Positions 1 through 8,033 are shown, counted from the first letter of the stretch. The stretch is DNA of 64,000 nt from Candidatus Gordonibacter avicola (GCA_019113915.1 DXGM01000035.1:1-64000); one strand, 5' to 3'. Notes: a model not told the origin generated them from the letters alone. Made by a program: numbers and translations.

Positions 1-225
1 CAGGTAAGCCGCAAAGACCCCTACTTCAAAGACTATTACCTTGCTAAGAAAGCTGAAGGAAAGCACCACTATGTTGCTCTTTCTGGTGTTGCCCGCAAGC
101 TTGCAGGAGTTATTCTCGTTCTCATGAAAGAGCAAAGAGCCTACGAACCAAGGCCTTCCATCCAGTCATCAAAAGCAGCCAAAACAAACGAGAAAAACCC
201 CGAATTACCTATTGACTCTTTATAG
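1..225 (+). CDS. IS110-family transposase, C-terminal fragment (5' end outside window)
   Basis: The open frame from base 1 to the TAG at 223-225 encodes 74 residues. The segment DPYFKDYYLAKKAEGKHHYV followed by ALSGVARKLAGVILVLMKE matches, from memory, the C-terminal end of IS110/IS116/IS902 transposases, whose last domain (Transposase_20) has a conserved helix of this kind. These enzymes are DEDD recombinases guided by a bridge RNA made from the element's non-coding ends. The N-terminal DEDD domain would lie upstream of the window, so intactness cannot be judged. Base composition is lower in GC than the neighbouring genes, as expected for an insertion sequence. Confidence 0.8.
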   Translation, partial: QVSRKDPYFKDYYLAKKAEGKHHYVALSGVARKLAGVILVLMKEQRAYEPRPSIQSSKAAKTNEKNPELPIDSL

Positions 226-282
226 CTGGACTACGGGGGTGGTGTGATCCGATGATCTGTTGGAGGTGGAAAAATACGTTGC
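1..282 (+). mobile_element. Right end of an IS110-type insertion sequence
   Basis: The transposase stop is at 225. From about base 283 the sequence becomes the right part of palindromic repeat A, also found at 7668-7991 and 25488-25811. The IS end must therefore lie between 226 and about 282. IS110 elements usually lack terminal inverted repeats, and none is visible here. Several IS110 members are known to target palindromic REP-like sequences, which would explain the junction. The exact boundary is not determined. Confidence 0.5.
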
Positions 283-470
283 CCTGCGTTTTCGCGCTTC
301 GCGCGAACGGATGCTTCCCTAAAGGGACTAGGCGCTACGCGCCGTCGCTGATACCATCCTTACGAAGGTTACCTTTCAGGTAATATTTGTTTACTGGCTT
401 CAGCCCTCCTCATAGTGATAGGGATATGGGTGTCTTCTGGCCTATTAGCTAGCGCGCGGCGCGTCAGTGT
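283..470. repeat. Repeat A, copy 1 (left part missing)
   Basis: This matches the right-hand part of repeat A. Shared blocks are the hairpin CGTTTTCGCGCTTCGCGCG, the block TACGAAGGTTACCTTT, CATAGTGATAGGGA, and the terminal arm ATTAGCTAGCGCG..GCGCGTCA. The left half is absent and is replaced by the IS110 end. No coding potential is seen in this copy. Confidence 0.75.
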
Positions 471-502
471 TTTGTGGGCGCCGACGCGCGAAATGCCTCG
501 CT

Positions 503-808
503 TTAGCGACTGGAATTGGCGAAGAGGTTGGCCATGGTTTCTCGGACGTGATCTACCATGACAGGGAGTTCGCGCCACACTTCGTCGGCGGCGCGGCGCG
601 AGTGGTGCGCCACTTCGTCGCCGAGCCCCTGGACGCGATGACCCACGTCGCCAAAGGCATTGCCTGCATGCTTCCCCACTTCTCCAAAGGCAACGGATGT
701 GTGCTTCCCCACCTCTCCGAACGCGGTTGGGGTGTGTTTCCCCACGTCGTTAGCCATGTCTTTCATGTGCCAGCTCACGTTGAGTTTGTCGGTGGGTGCG
801 TCTTTCAT
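503..808 (-). CDS. Small protein of tandem 11-residue repeats
   Basis: 101 residues. From residue 22 to 98 the protein is seven 11-residue units, each starting with Val: VGKHTPTAFGE, VGKHTSVAFGE, VGKHAGNAFGD, VGHRVQGLGDE, VAHHSRRAADE, VWRELPVMVDH, VRETMANLFAN. Such 11-mers are typical of amphipathic helices in LEA proteins, apolipoproteins and synucleins (family knowledge); a membrane-surface or stress role is inference. There is no signal peptide or transmembrane segment. A good ribosome site (GGAAAGAGG) lies just before the ATG at 808, supporting a real gene. I recognise no named family. The first three repeats are also alike at DNA level, suggesting recent tandem duplication. Confidence 0.6.
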   Translation of the reverse strand: MKDAPTDKLNVSWHMKDMANDVGKHTPTAFGEVGKHTSVAFGEVGKHAGNAFGDVGHRVQGLGDEVAHHSRRAADEVWRELPVMVDHVRETMANLFANSSR

Positions 809-985
809 AGCGGCCTCTTTCCTGCGAACGACAAATCGGCGAGCCGCCTGCGCCGCTCGCCCTCACCATGGTAAAACACCCCCACCCATGAAGGCGCAAC
901 CGCGCGGCAACGCGTTTTCGACGCATCGATGGCGCGACCCATGCGCGTAGAATGGAGTTGTAATAAAAAACCCTCCCCTACCTGT

Positions 986-1066
986 CAGGTTGACCGTAGG
1001 GCAAGGGCTCTGCCTTTGCCGTCAACTACCGTCTAACCTACAAGTTTCCCAATGTCGGGCGGCAAA
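986..1066. repeat. Repeat B, copy 1
   Basis: It starts CAGGTTGACCGTAGGGCAAG and continues through GGGCTCTGCCTTTGCCGTCAACT to GCGGCAAA. It matches copy 2 at 23675-23774 and, in reverse, the short copy at 7996-8033. The core CAAGGGCTCTGCCTTTG can form a hairpin. It lies beyond the terminator of rplQ. Confidence 0.75.
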
Positions 1067-1095
1067 TAAAAAGCGAGGACCCGAAGGTCCTCGCT
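1067..1095 (-). terminator. Rho-independent terminator of the rpsM-rplQ operon
   Basis: The perfect hairpin AGCGAGGACC-CGAA-GGTCCTCGCT is followed, on the minus strand, by TTTTTA. It lies 29 nt beyond the rplQ stop. Confidence 0.9.
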
Positions 1096-1123
1096 CTCAT
1101 TCGTTCTCGTGGGTAGAAAAAGC

Positions 1124-1735
1124 CTATTCGGCCTTCTTCTCCTCAGCCTCGGCGGCCTCCGCGTTCTCAGCGGCGGCTTCCTCGGCCTTGTCAGCGGCCT
1201 CGGTGGCCTCTTCCTTAACCTCGGCCTCAACAGCCTCGGCCTTGGCCTCCTCGGCAGCCTCAGGCGCCTTCTCCTCAGCCGCGTCAGCCTTCTCCTCGGT
1301 CTTCTCGACCTTCTTCGGAGCGGCCTTCTTCGTCGCCTTCTTGGCGGCGGGCTTCGGCTCTTCCTTCTTCTTCACCGGCTCGGTCACCAGCTCCATGATA
1401 ACCATGGGGGCGTTATCGCCCTTGCGGTTGCCCAGCTTCATGATGCGGGTGTAGCCGCCCTGGCGATCCTGGAACATGCCCTGCTCGACCTTCTCGAAGA
1501 TCTCGCGCACCAGTTCCTTGTCACCCAGCTTGGCAATAGCCAGACGACGGGAATGCAAGTCGCCCTTCTTCGCCCAGGTGATGATGCGGTCAACATCAGG
1601 GCGGATCTCCTTCGCACGGGCCTCGACCGTCTTGATGCGGTCGTTCGCCAACAGCGCGCCCACCAGGCTCTTCTTCATTGCCTTGGTGTGGCTGGTGTCG
1701 GTGCCCAGCTTGCGCCCCTTCTTGTAGTGTCTCAT
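1124..1735 (-). CDS. rplQ: 50S ribosomal protein L17 with long acidic/Ala-rich tail
   Basis: 203 residues. Residues 1-120 are a complete bL17 (start MRHYKKGRKLGTDTSHTKAM, then the KxxGDNAPM region near the end), a large-subunit protein near the exit tunnel. Bacterial L17 is usually 120-130 residues. The remaining 80 or so are a low-complexity tail, first Lys/Ala/Pro-rich (PAAKKATKKAAPKK), then strongly Ala/Glu-rich. Similar tails occur on L17 of other actinobacteria, and their role is not established. It is the last gene of the alpha operon, 13 nt after rpoA and followed by a strong terminator. AGGAG precedes the ATG. Confidence 0.97.
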   Translation of the reverse strand: MRHYKKGRKLGTDTSHTKAMKKSLVGALLANDRIKTVEARAKEIRPDVDRIITWAKKGDLHSRRLAIAKLGDKELVREIFEKVEQGMFQDRQGGYTRIMKLGNRKGDNAPMVIMELVTEPVKKKEEPKPAAKKATKKAAPKKVEKTEEKADAAEEKAPEAAEEAKAEAVEAEVKEEATEAADKAEEAAAENAEAAEAEEKKAE

Positions 1736-1748
1736 GATCTCGTATCTC

Positions 1749-2699
1749 CTAAAGCTTCAAATTGAGGTCCATGGAAATGAGCTTGTCCTTCACTTCTTCA
1801 ATGGACTTCGCACCAAAGTTCCTAATGTTCAGCAAGTCGTTTTCGGAGAACTCGACGAGCTGGCGGACGGAGTGGATGCCGGCGCGCTTCAGGCAGTTGT
1901 AGGAACGGACGGACAGGTCCAGATCCTCAATCTGCTTGTCCAGCTCGGCATTGGACTCCTGCCCCTCGGGCGCGAAGATGGACGGCACTTCGCCTTCCTC
2001 TTCGTCCACGATGTCGGACAGGCCCAAGAACGCCCCCATGTACTGGTTGATGATGTTGGCGGCGCGGCACACGGCCTCGGTGGGCGCGATGCTGCCGTCG
2101 GTCTCAACTTCCAGCACAAGCTTGTCGTAGTCGGTGCGCTGACCCACACGGGTATCGGTGACGTTCAACGTGCACCGGCGGACCGGCGAGAACAACGAGT
2201 CAACGTGGATGACGCCGATGGGGTCCTCCGTGCGCTTGTTGCGCTCGGCAGACACGTAGCCGCGTCCAACGCCGATACGAATCGTCATGTCCAGCTGACC
2301 GCCGTCCGCCACCGTTGCGATGACGTGCTCGGGGTTCACCAGCGAGAACTCCGTAGGAATTTCCAGGTCGGCACCCGTCACCGTGCAGGGGCCCTCGGCG
2401 GACACATGAGCCGTGGCCTCTTCGATGTCGTCGTTCAGCGCGGAGAACACCAGGCCCTTCACGTTCAAGACGATGTCGGTGATATCTTCGATGACGCCTT
2501 CGGCCGTCGTGAACTCATGCTGCACGCCCTCAATCTGAATGGCGGTCGCCTTAGCGCCGTCAAGCGACGAAAGCAGAACGCGACGCATGCAGTTGCCCAG
2601 CGTATAGCCGTAGCCACGCTCGAGCGGTTCGACGATGAAACGCGCGACAGTGTCGTTGACTTCTTCCGTTGTTACCGTAGGCCTCATGAACTCTGTCAT
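1749..2699 (-). CDS. rpoA: RNA polymerase alpha subunit
   Basis: 316 residues, the normal length. The N-terminal domain (about 1-230) carries the assembly signature RGYGYTLGNCMRRVLLSSL at 28-46 and PTAFS-like contacts. After an acidic linker (EEEGEVPSIFAPEGQES), the C-terminal domain (about 250-316) has the helix-hairpin-helix RNFGAKSIEEVKDKL that binds UP elements and activators. It initiates polymerase assembly by dimerising. It sits between rpsD and rplQ in the conserved actinobacterial order, and GGAGG lies upstream of the ATG. Confidence 0.98.
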   Translation of the reverse strand: MTEFMRPTVTTEEVNDTVARFIVEPLERGYGYTLGNCMRRVLLSSLDGAKATAIQIEGVQHEFTTAEGVIEDITDIVLNVKGLVFSALNDDIEEATAHVSAEGPCTVTGADLEIPTEFSLVNPEHVIATVADGGQLDMTIRIGVGRGYVSAERNKRTEDPIGVIHVDSLFSPVRRCTLNVTDTRVGQRTDYDKLVLEVETDGSIAPTEAVCRAANIINQYMGAFLGLSDIVDEEEGEVPSIFAPEGQESNAELDKQIEDLDLSVRSYNCLKRAGIHSVRQLVEFSENDLLNIRNFGAKSIEEVKDKLISMDLNLKL

Positions 2700-2728
2700 G
2701 TTGGGTAAGCCTCCTTACTATGCCGCGA

Positions 2729-3355
2729 TTACTTCGAGTAAAGTTCGACGATGAGCTGTTCGCGAATGTCCAGATCGATTTGATCGCGTTGCGGAAGCGC
2801 CAACACGCTGCCCTGCAGTTTTTCGATGTCAACCTCAAGCCAGGCCGGCACCTGCACACGCTCGTTGGAGATGAGCGCGCTCTTGATGACCAGCATGTCC
2901 TTGGCCTTCGGGGCCACAGCCACCATATCGCCCGCCTTCACGCGGAACGACGGGATGTCCACACGGCGGCCGTTCACGAAGATGTGACCATGACGCACCT
3001 GCTGACGAGCCTCGGCGCGCGACTTGGCAAAGCCCAGACGATACACCACGTTGTCCAGACGGCTTTCCAGGATGCGCAGCAAGTTCTCACCCGTAACGCC
3101 CTGCTGACGACCAGCGATTTCGTAGTAGTGATGGAACTGCTTCTCCAGCACGCCGTAGATACGCTTGGTCTTCTGCTTCTCACGCAGCTGCAGACGGTAT
3201 TCGCTTTCCTTCACACGCTTTTTGCCGGCTTCGCCCGGCGCGTAGTTGCGGCGCTCGATCGCGCACTTGTCGGTGTAGCAGCGGTCGCCCTTCAGGAAGA
3301 GCTTCGCACCTTCACGACGGCACAAACGGCAGTCCGCTCCAGTATAACGAGCCAT
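2729..3355 (-). CDS. rpsD: 30S ribosomal protein S4
   Basis: 208 residues, full length. It starts [20 protein letters not shown], and the CxxC plus later CYTDKC indicates the zinc-binding (C+) form of uS4. The S4 RNA-binding domain is at about 98-160 ([20 protein letters not shown], then [15 protein letters not shown]). It is a primary 16S rRNA binder and, in many bacteria, a translational regulator of its operon. It lies 19 nt after rpsK, with AAAGGA before the ATG. Confidence 0.98.
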   Translation of the reverse strand: MARYTGADCRLCRREGAKLFLKGDRCYTDKCAIERRNYAPGEAGKKRVKESEYRLQLREKQKTKRIYGVLEKQFHHYYEIAGRQQGVTGENLLRILESRLDNVVYRLGFAKSRAEARQQVRHGHIFVNGRRVDIPSFRVKAGDMVAVAPKAKDMLVIKSALISNERVQVPAWLEVDIEKLQGSVLALPQRDQIDLDIREQLIVELYSK

Positions 3356-3374
3356 AATACTTCGATCCTTTCAG

Positions 3375-3773
3375 TTACACGCGACGACGCTTGCGCGGAC
3401 GGCAACCGTTGTGCGGAATGGGTGTGCAATCCTGGATGCTGGAAATTTCCAGACCGGCGGCCTGCAGCGAGCGGATAGCCGTCTCGCGACCCGAACCCGG
3501 GCCCTTGACGAACACCGCCACCTTGCGCAGTCCGTGCTCCATAGCCGTTTTCGCGGCGGCCTCAGCGGCCATCTGCGCGGCGAACGGCGTGGACTTGCGG
3601 GAACCCTTGAAGCCCACGGTGCCCGCGGACTGCCAGGAGATCACATTGCCCTGGGGATCGGTGATGCTAACAATGGTGTTGTTGAACGTAGATTTAATAT
3701 GAGCGGCGCCCACAGCAATGTTCTTACGCTCAGAACGCTTGATGCGCGTGCGCACGTTTTTCTTAGCTGCCAC
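3375..3773 (-). CDS. rpsK: 30S ribosomal protein S11
   Basis: 132 residues. The sequence is typical of uS11: [39 protein letters not shown], then the C-terminal [16 protein letters not shown]. It forms the platform of the small subunit near the E site. The start is a GTG ([13 protein letters not shown] in translation) because no ATG precedes the conserved region; GAGG lies about 9 nt upstream. It lies 11 nt after rpsM. Confidence 0.97.
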   Translation of the reverse strand: MAAKKNVRTRIKRSERKNIAVGAAHIKSTFNNTIVSITDPQGNVISWQSAGTVGFKGSRKSTPFAAQMAAEAAAKTAMEHGLRKVAVFVKGPGSGRETAIRSLQAAGLEISSIQDCTPIPHNGCRPRKRRRV

Positions 3774-3784
3774 TTCTCGCTACC

Positions 3785-4153
3785 TCACTTCTTCTTTCCG
3801 CCGATTTGCTTCCGAGGCCCTTTTCGAGTGCGCGCATTCGTGTGCGTGCGCTGTCCGCGAACGGGCAGGCCACGACGATGGCGCAGGCCACGGTAGCAAC
3901 CGATCTCCATGAGGCGCTTGACGTTCTGAGACACCTCGCGGTGCAGGTCGCCCTCCACCTTGATGTTCTCCTGAATGTAGTCACGCAGCTTGGACAGATC
4001 GTCCTCCGTGAGGTCCTTGACGCGAACGTCGGGATCGACGCCGGTGTCGGCGAGGATCTTCTTGGAGGTGGTCAGGCCAATGCCGTAGATGTAGGTCAAG
4101 CCGACTTCAATGCGCTTATCGCGAGGAAGGTCGACACCAACAAGACGTGCCAT
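3785..4153 (-). CDS. rpsM: 30S ribosomal protein S13
   Basis: 122 residues, full length. It starts [20 protein letters not shown]. The helix-turn-helix region [16 protein letters not shown] and the C-terminal [15 protein letters not shown] with its Lys-rich tail are as in uS13. It bridges the head of the 30S to the 50S and contacts P-site tRNA. GGAGATATAACCT lies directly before the ATG. It follows rpmJ by 22 nt in the usual infA-rpmJ-rpsM order. Confidence 0.98.
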   Translation of the reverse strand: MARLVGVDLPRDKRIEVGLTYIYGIGLTTSKKILADTGVDPDVRVKDLTEDDLSKLRDYIQENIKVEGDLHREVSQNVKRLMEIGCYRGLRHRRGLPVRGQRTHTNARTRKGPRKQIGGKKK

Positions 4154-4175
4154 AGGTTATATCTCCTCTTTCTTC

Positions 4176-4289
4176 CTAGCCCTGACGCTGCTTGTGGCGC
4201 GGGTTCTCGCAAATGACGAGCACCTTGCCATGGCGTCGGATGATTTTGCACTTGTCGCACATTTTCTTGACCGAAGGACGTACCTTCAT
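4176..4289 (-). CDS. rpmJ: 50S ribosomal protein L36
   Basis: 37 residues beginning [20 protein letters not shown] and ending NPRHKQRQG. The CxxC, C and H pattern (C11, C14, C27, H32) is that of the zinc-binding bL36. It lies between infA and rpsM as in most bacteria, with GGAAATG just upstream. The 211-nt gap to infA is longer than usual and contains a TATAGA box, so an internal promoter is possible but unproven. Confidence 0.96.
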   Translation of the reverse strand: MKVRPSVKKMCDKCKIIRRHGKVLVICENPRHKQRQG

Positions 4290-4500
4290 AATCATTTCCT
4301 TTCGGTTATGCACATACGATATCTATACACACGTCCAGCCGCAGACGATAGTTTTCCTACTTACGTGCTTGCGTATCTTGCCTTGCTTGTCTTGCTGATG
4401 CCGCGTTCGCTTGCAGAACAGCACGGGGCGGCCCCACTTCCGCGCCGAAGAGCGCACAAAACCTGCACACCCTCTTCAAAGGGCGCACAGATAATTGCGC

Positions 4501-4719
4501 TTACTTGAACCGGTAGGTGATACGCCCACGGTTCAGATCGTAGACGGACAGCTCCACCGTCACTTTGTCACCCGGCAAAATCTTGATGTAGTGCATACGC
4601 ATCTTGCCGGAAATATGGGCCAATATCTTGTGGCCGTTTTCGAGCTCCACCCTAAACATTGCGTTCGGCAACGCTTCGAGCACGGTCCCCTCGAGCTCGA
4701 TAACATCTTCTTTGGTCAA
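4501..4719 (-). CDS. infA: Translation initiation factor IF-1 (TTG start)
   Basis: 72 residues, one OB-fold. [20 protein letters not shown] and later [19 protein letters not shown] are diagnostic of IF-1, which occupies the A site during initiation. An ATG-started frame reaches 4755, but the family starts at TKEDVIE and a TTG at 4717-4719 lies five bases after AAGGAG, so I take TTG as the start. The longer frame would add 12 unconserved residues. A promoter is visible at 4762-4791. Confidence 0.95.
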   Translation of the reverse strand: MTKEDVIELEGTVLEALPNAMFRVELENGHKILAHISGKMRMHYIKILPGDKVTVELSVYDLNRGRITYRFK

Positions 4720-4761
4720 AAGTGCTCCTTCAAGCAAATCGTCAGTAAACAGCAACCATAG

Positions 4762-4791
4762 ATGATATCAAAAAAGATATCGTTTTGGCAA
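4762..4791 (-). promoter_or_regulatory. Probable promoter of infA
   Basis: On the minus strand, TTGCCA and TATCAT are separated by 18 nt. The spacer contains two GATATC palindromes separated by six A/T bases. It is placed 43 nt before the TTG start of infA. Confidence 0.55.
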
Positions 4792-5080
4792 AAGATTTGC
4801 ACACGAGCGCAAAAAACCGACAAACCGTCGGTTCGAAGCTACCTGCATGCCAGGCGTGCGGCTTTTCTGCCGCGCAGTACGTGCCCGTGCAAGGGGCGCG
4901 ACCGCCAGGTATTCGCGCGAGTGCGCAGCCGCCTTGTCGGCTTTGCGGACGCGGATGCGTCCTAGGGAGCGCCTGAAAGCGCGTCCTTCCTTCCTGCCTG
5001 CCCTGCCCGCTGCCTGCCAGGCACGGTGCCGGGCTCCAAATACCGAGCGAACCACGGCACGGGTTCGCCTGAGATTTGTT
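4792..5080. other. Gap between infA promoter and tRNA-Gln; nothing recognised
   Basis: 289 bases with only out-of-frame open stretches lacking ribosome sites. Some local inverted repeats (CCTGCC and GGCAGG types) are present. I see no gene, repeat-family copy or convincing terminator. Confidence 0.5.
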
Positions 5081-5154
5081 TGGCTGGGCCACCAGGATTC
5101 GAACCTGGATAGCTGGTACCAAAAACCAGAGTCCTGCCGTTGGACGATGGCCCA
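5081..5154 (-). tRNA. tRNA-Gln (anticodon UUG)
   Basis: A 74-nt cloverleaf with acceptor TGGGCCA/TGGCCCA, anticodon stem CTGGT/ACCAG around loop TTTTGGT (anticodon TTG), T arm GGTTCGAATCC, and an encoded CCA (TGG at 5081-5083 on the plus strand). Confidence 0.95.
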
Positions 5155-5222
5155 GTGGGGAGCAGGTGCGCGTTCGCTGTGCGCCCGACCGCGTGGGCCT
5201 GGACGCGCGGGTTGCAAGAAAA

Positions 5223-5298
5223 TGGTGGGCCGTGAGGGAATCGAACCCGCGACCTTGGGATTAAAAGTCCCCTGCTCTACCAACTGAGCTAACGGCCC
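5223..5298 (-). tRNA. tRNA-Lys (anticodon UUU)
   Basis: A 76-nt cloverleaf with acceptor GGGCCGT/ACGGCCC, D arm AGCTCAGTTGGTAGAGC, anticodon loop CTTTTAA, T arm GGGTTCGATTCCC and encoded CCA. It lies 68 nt upstream of tRNA-Gln on the same strand, probably cotranscribed. Confidence 0.97.
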
Positions 5299-5496
5299 AC
5301 GTCTGCAATGCGCAAGCACTCATTCTAACGGTGAGGCGTTGCGCGGTCAATGAGGAAATATATCTTCACCACGTTCTTTTGAAACGCGTAGGGTAGTTTG
5401 AAATGTGTCCGTAACATTGTCTGTGCAGGCGAGGGGTAGAATAGGTTTGTTTGCTCGTGCGGCGTGCGCCGCCCATTTGAAAGGCCGTGATCAACC

Positions 5497-6027
5497 ATGT
5501 GGTTCACCAAAGCGCTTGTTGCCTACGACGGATCGTCCCCCTCGGCAAAGGCCATTGACCTGGCCCGCGGCATGGCCGCGCAGGACCCAAACATGGAATT
5601 CGTGTTCGTGCATGTAATGAAGCTGATGGCGCTGGGCACGGGCGCGGAGGGCGTGCTTATTGAAGAGGCGAACCGCGTGTATGGCGTGCTGCAAGACATT
5701 GCCGCGTCGCTGCCGAACAAGGCGCATGCGCACCTGCTGAAGGGCTCGTCGCCCGCCGATCTCATTTTGAAGTGCGCCCACGACGAGGGCTGCGACCTCA
5801 TTATTATGGGCAGCCGCGGCATGGGTGGCGTGCGCGGCTACTTAGGCAGCGTGAGCCACGGCGTGGTGCAGGGCTCGCCGGTGACCGTGCTTATTGCGAA
5901 GGGCGCGCCGGAGGGGGAAGCGAGTGCGGAAGCGCCGGGCGCACCGGGCTCGAAGAGTACGCAGGTGGAAAGCGCTGATGCCACGGGTGTGGACGCCGAT
6001 ACCTGCGGCGAAAGGACGGCGCGTTAG
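5497..6027 (+). CDS. Universal stress protein (UspA family)
   Basis: 176 residues, a single Usp domain. It starts MWFTKALVAYDGSSPSAKA (strand 1 and the nucleotide-site Asp). The ATP-binding signature near residues 108-132 is GSRGMGGVRGYLGSVSHGVV, i.e. G-x2-G-x9-G-[S/T]. The last 40 residues are a Gly/Ala/Glu-rich tail. AAAGG lies upstream of the ATG. Its stop is followed after one base by the MFS gene, so the two are probably cotranscribed. The substrate or signal is unknown. Confidence 0.9.
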   Translation: MWFTKALVAYDGSSPSAKAIDLARGMAAQDPNMEFVFVHVMKLMALGTGAEGVLIEEANRVYGVLQDIAASLPNKAHAHLLKGSSPADLILKCAHDEGCDLIIMGSRGMGGVRGYLGSVSHGVVQGSPVTVLIAKGAPEGEASAEAPGAPGSKSTQVESADATGVDADTCGERTAR

Positions 6028-6028
6028 T

Positions 6029-7297
6029 ATGTCTTCAGCCGCGAAGGCGAAACTTTGGACCAAGGACTTCACGCTGGGCACCGCTGTGAACTTCCTGCTG
6101 ATGGTGAACTATTACGGCCTCATGGTAGTGGTGGCCGACTACGCGCTTAAGACGTATCACGCGCCTGCCGCCACGGCGGGCCTTGCCGCGAGCATCTTTA
6201 TTATAGGTGCATTGGCGGCGCGCCTCGTGAGCGGGCGCATTATGGACAAGGTAGGACGCAAGCGCCTGCTAGTTATGGGCGCGGTGGGCGAAGTGGTATT
6301 TTCGCTGTTGTACCTGGCGGGGCTGGGGTTTGCACCGCTGTTCGCCATTCGCCTTCTGCACGGCTTTGCGTATGGCACGTGCTCCACCACCATCGGCACC
6401 ATTGTGACGGCACTCGTACCAGACGCGCGCAAAGGCGAGGGCGTGGGCTACTACATGCTGTCCGTCACATTAGGCGCGGCCATCGGGCCGTTTCTGGGGA
6501 TGTTTCTCACGCAGAACGCGGGCTTCTTTGTGCTGTTCATTACGACGGCGGTAGTGGCGGCGCTGTGCTTACTGGCTTCCGCACAGCTGCGCGTGCCGGA
6601 AGCCAACCAGACAAGCGATGAGCGTATCGAGGAAGCCGCCGAGGACATTGCACGCGACGAGCGCACCGAAGGCGCTGGTGACTTCCGCGTGCCGCGCTTC
6701 GACGTGAAGAACTATCTGGAACCCAGCGTGCTTCCTATTAGCGCGGTATGTGCGCTCTTGTTCTTCTGCTATTCGAGCCTGCTTGCGTTTCTGACGCCGT
6801 TTGCCGCGGAGAACGGGTTGGCGGAGCCGGCGAGTTTCTTCTTTGTGGTGTACGCCATTGCCACGTTCGTGACGCGTCCGTTTACGGGGAAGCTGTTTGA
6901 CCGCAAGGGCGATCGCGTGGTGATGGTACCGGCGTTTATCGCGTTTATCTGCGGCATGGCGCTTTTGGCCACTGTGCACCGGGCGCCAGCCATGCTGATT
7001 GCTGCGGCGCTTTTGGGCTTCGGCGTGGGCACCGTGCAGGCAAGCGGCCTTGCGCTGGCCGTGCGCCTCGCCCCCGACGAGCGCCTGGGCCTGGCGAACT
7101 CCACCTTTTACATATTATTGGATGTGGGCGTGGGCATTGGCCCCCTTGCGCTGGGCGCCGTGCAGCCGCTGTGGGGCTACCGCGGCCTCTTCGACGCCAT
7201 GGCCGGCGTAGCCATAGTAGCTCTCGCCGCCTACCTCTTCGTAAGCCGCAAACGCGGCACCATGCGCCAGAAATTAAAGGCGCAGGAGCGGGAATGA
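6029..7297 (+). CDS. MFS transporter
   Basis: 422 residues with about 12 hydrophobic segments and a charged central loop (about residues 195-225) separating two halves. MDKVGRKRLLVMGAVGE in the loop between TM2 and TM3 is the MFS signature G-x3-D-x-x-G-R-x-x, and LFDRKGDRVV is the matching element in the second half. Overall it resembles the arabinose/drug-efflux group. An in-frame extension back to 5894 would overlap the Usp gene; I chose the ATG at 6029 because the sequence then begins with a typical short cytosolic N-terminus before TM1. The substrate cannot be deduced. Confidence 0.9.
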   Translation: MSSAAKAKLWTKDFTLGTAVNFLLMVNYYGLMVVVADYALKTYHAPAATAGLAASIFIIGALAARLVSGRIMDKVGRKRLLVMGAVGEVVFSLLYLAGLGFAPLFAIRLLHGFAYGTCSTTIGTIVTALVPDARKGEGVGYYMLSVTLGAAIGPFLGMFLTQNAGFFVLFITTAVVAALCLLASAQLRVPEANQTSDERIEEAAEDIARDERTEGAGDFRVPRFDVKNYLEPSVLPISAVCALLFFCYSSLLAFLTPFAAENGLAEPASFFFVVYAIATFVTRPFTGKLFDRKGDRVVMVPAFIAFICGMALLATVHRAPAMLIAAALLGFGVGTVQASGLALAVRLAPDERLGLANSTFYILLDVGVGIGPLALGAVQPLWGYRGLFDAMAGVAIVALAAYLFVSRKRGTMRQKLKAQERE

Positions 7298-7342
7298 GAT
7301 ACCATGAGCCCTACCCGACATTCTCGACGATTGGATGAAGCG

Positions 7343-7624
7343 ATGTACGCCATAGCGTTCGACCTTAAAATAGACACCCTCAAGGACGCGTACGGCGAGC
7401 CGTACAACGGCGCCTATGCCGAAATCCAGCGAGAACTTGAAGATTTGGGATTCACCTGGGCGCAAGGAAGCCTGTATCTGACCGATGAGGGGAATGAACT
7501 GGTCGCGGTATTCAACGCTATCGAACGCTTGCGCCAGATTGACTGGTTCTGCAAAAGCGTCCGCGACATCCGCGCCTTCAAGGTAGAAAGCTGGTCAGAC
7601 TTTACTCCTAAGTTCAAAGAGTAG
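7343..7624 (+). CDS. VapD-like endoribonuclease (Cas2-fold family)
   Basis: 93 residues from the ATG at 7343. [20 protein letters not shown], then [31 protein letters not shown] and a C-terminal [10 protein letters not shown] closely match VapD as I remember it from Helicobacter pylori (about 94 residues). H. pylori VapD has a Cas2-like fold and RNase activity; Asp7 would be the counterpart of the Cas2 catalytic Asp. An earlier ATG at 7304 would add 13 residues not found in the family. It follows the MFS gene closely. No VapX or other antitoxin-like small gene is visible on either side. Confidence 0.85.
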   Translation: MYAIAFDLKIDTLKDAYGEPYNGAYAEIQRELEDLGFTWAQGSLYLTDEGNELVAVFNAIERLRQIDWFCKSVRDIRAFKVESWSDFTPKFKE

Positions 7625-7667
7625 CAGGGAACGTCCCTGGCAACCCACAGGTTGCCGTAAGACAAAA

Positions 7668-7991
7668 TGTGACGCGCTGTCGCGCTGGCTAATAAGCCAC
7701 AAGTTTTCTCGCATCCCTTGCCTTACGACGCGGGCTGACTGACTTGAAGGCGTCGACTTACAAGAAGCATAACCTCCGTAGGGGCTTTCTCCAGAAAGCC
7801 CGTTCGCGCAAAGCGCGAAAACGCAGATCATGGTTGAGTTCTCCGCCTTCGGCGGAGAGGGCGCTTCGTGAAGCGCCCCTACGAAGGTTACCTTTTTAGT
7901 TAGATTTATCGTACATGAATGAACCCTCGTCATAGTGATAGGGAGGGCAGTCGTCTCGTGGCGTAATCAGTAGCGCGATAGCGCGTCACAC
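7668..7991. repeat. Repeat A, copy 2 (full length, inverted relative to copy 3)
   Basis: A 324-bp long palindrome. The terminal arms start TGTGACGCGCTGTCGCGCT and, at the right, the reverse complement of TAGCGCGATAGCGCGTCACA. Inner arms AACCTCCGTAGGGG and CCCCTACGAAGGTT flank four small hairpins, including GGCTTTCTCCAGAAAGCC, CTCCGCCTTCGGCGGAG and GGCGCTTCGTGAAGCGCC. It has no open frame of note. It lies between the convergent vapD and HD genes. Compared with copy 3 the whole element is reversed. Confidence 0.85.
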
Positions 7992-7995
7992 TTTT

Positions 7996-8033
7996 ACGGC
8001 AAGGGGCGAAGCCCTTGCCGTACAGTCAACCTG
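7996..8033 (-). repeat. Repeat B, copy 3 (short, reversed)
   Basis: On the minus strand it reads CAGGTTGACTGTACGGCAAG then GGCTTCGCCCCTTGCCGT, matching the first 40 bases of repeat B at 986 and 23675. It directly abuts repeat A copy 2 and may also act as terminator of the HD gene. Confidence 0.65.

Noticed and set aside
4768-5319. Long minus-strand open frame covering the tRNA genes
   Set aside because: It runs through tRNA-Lys and tRNA-Gln on the same strand, has no ribosome site and no recognisable domain.
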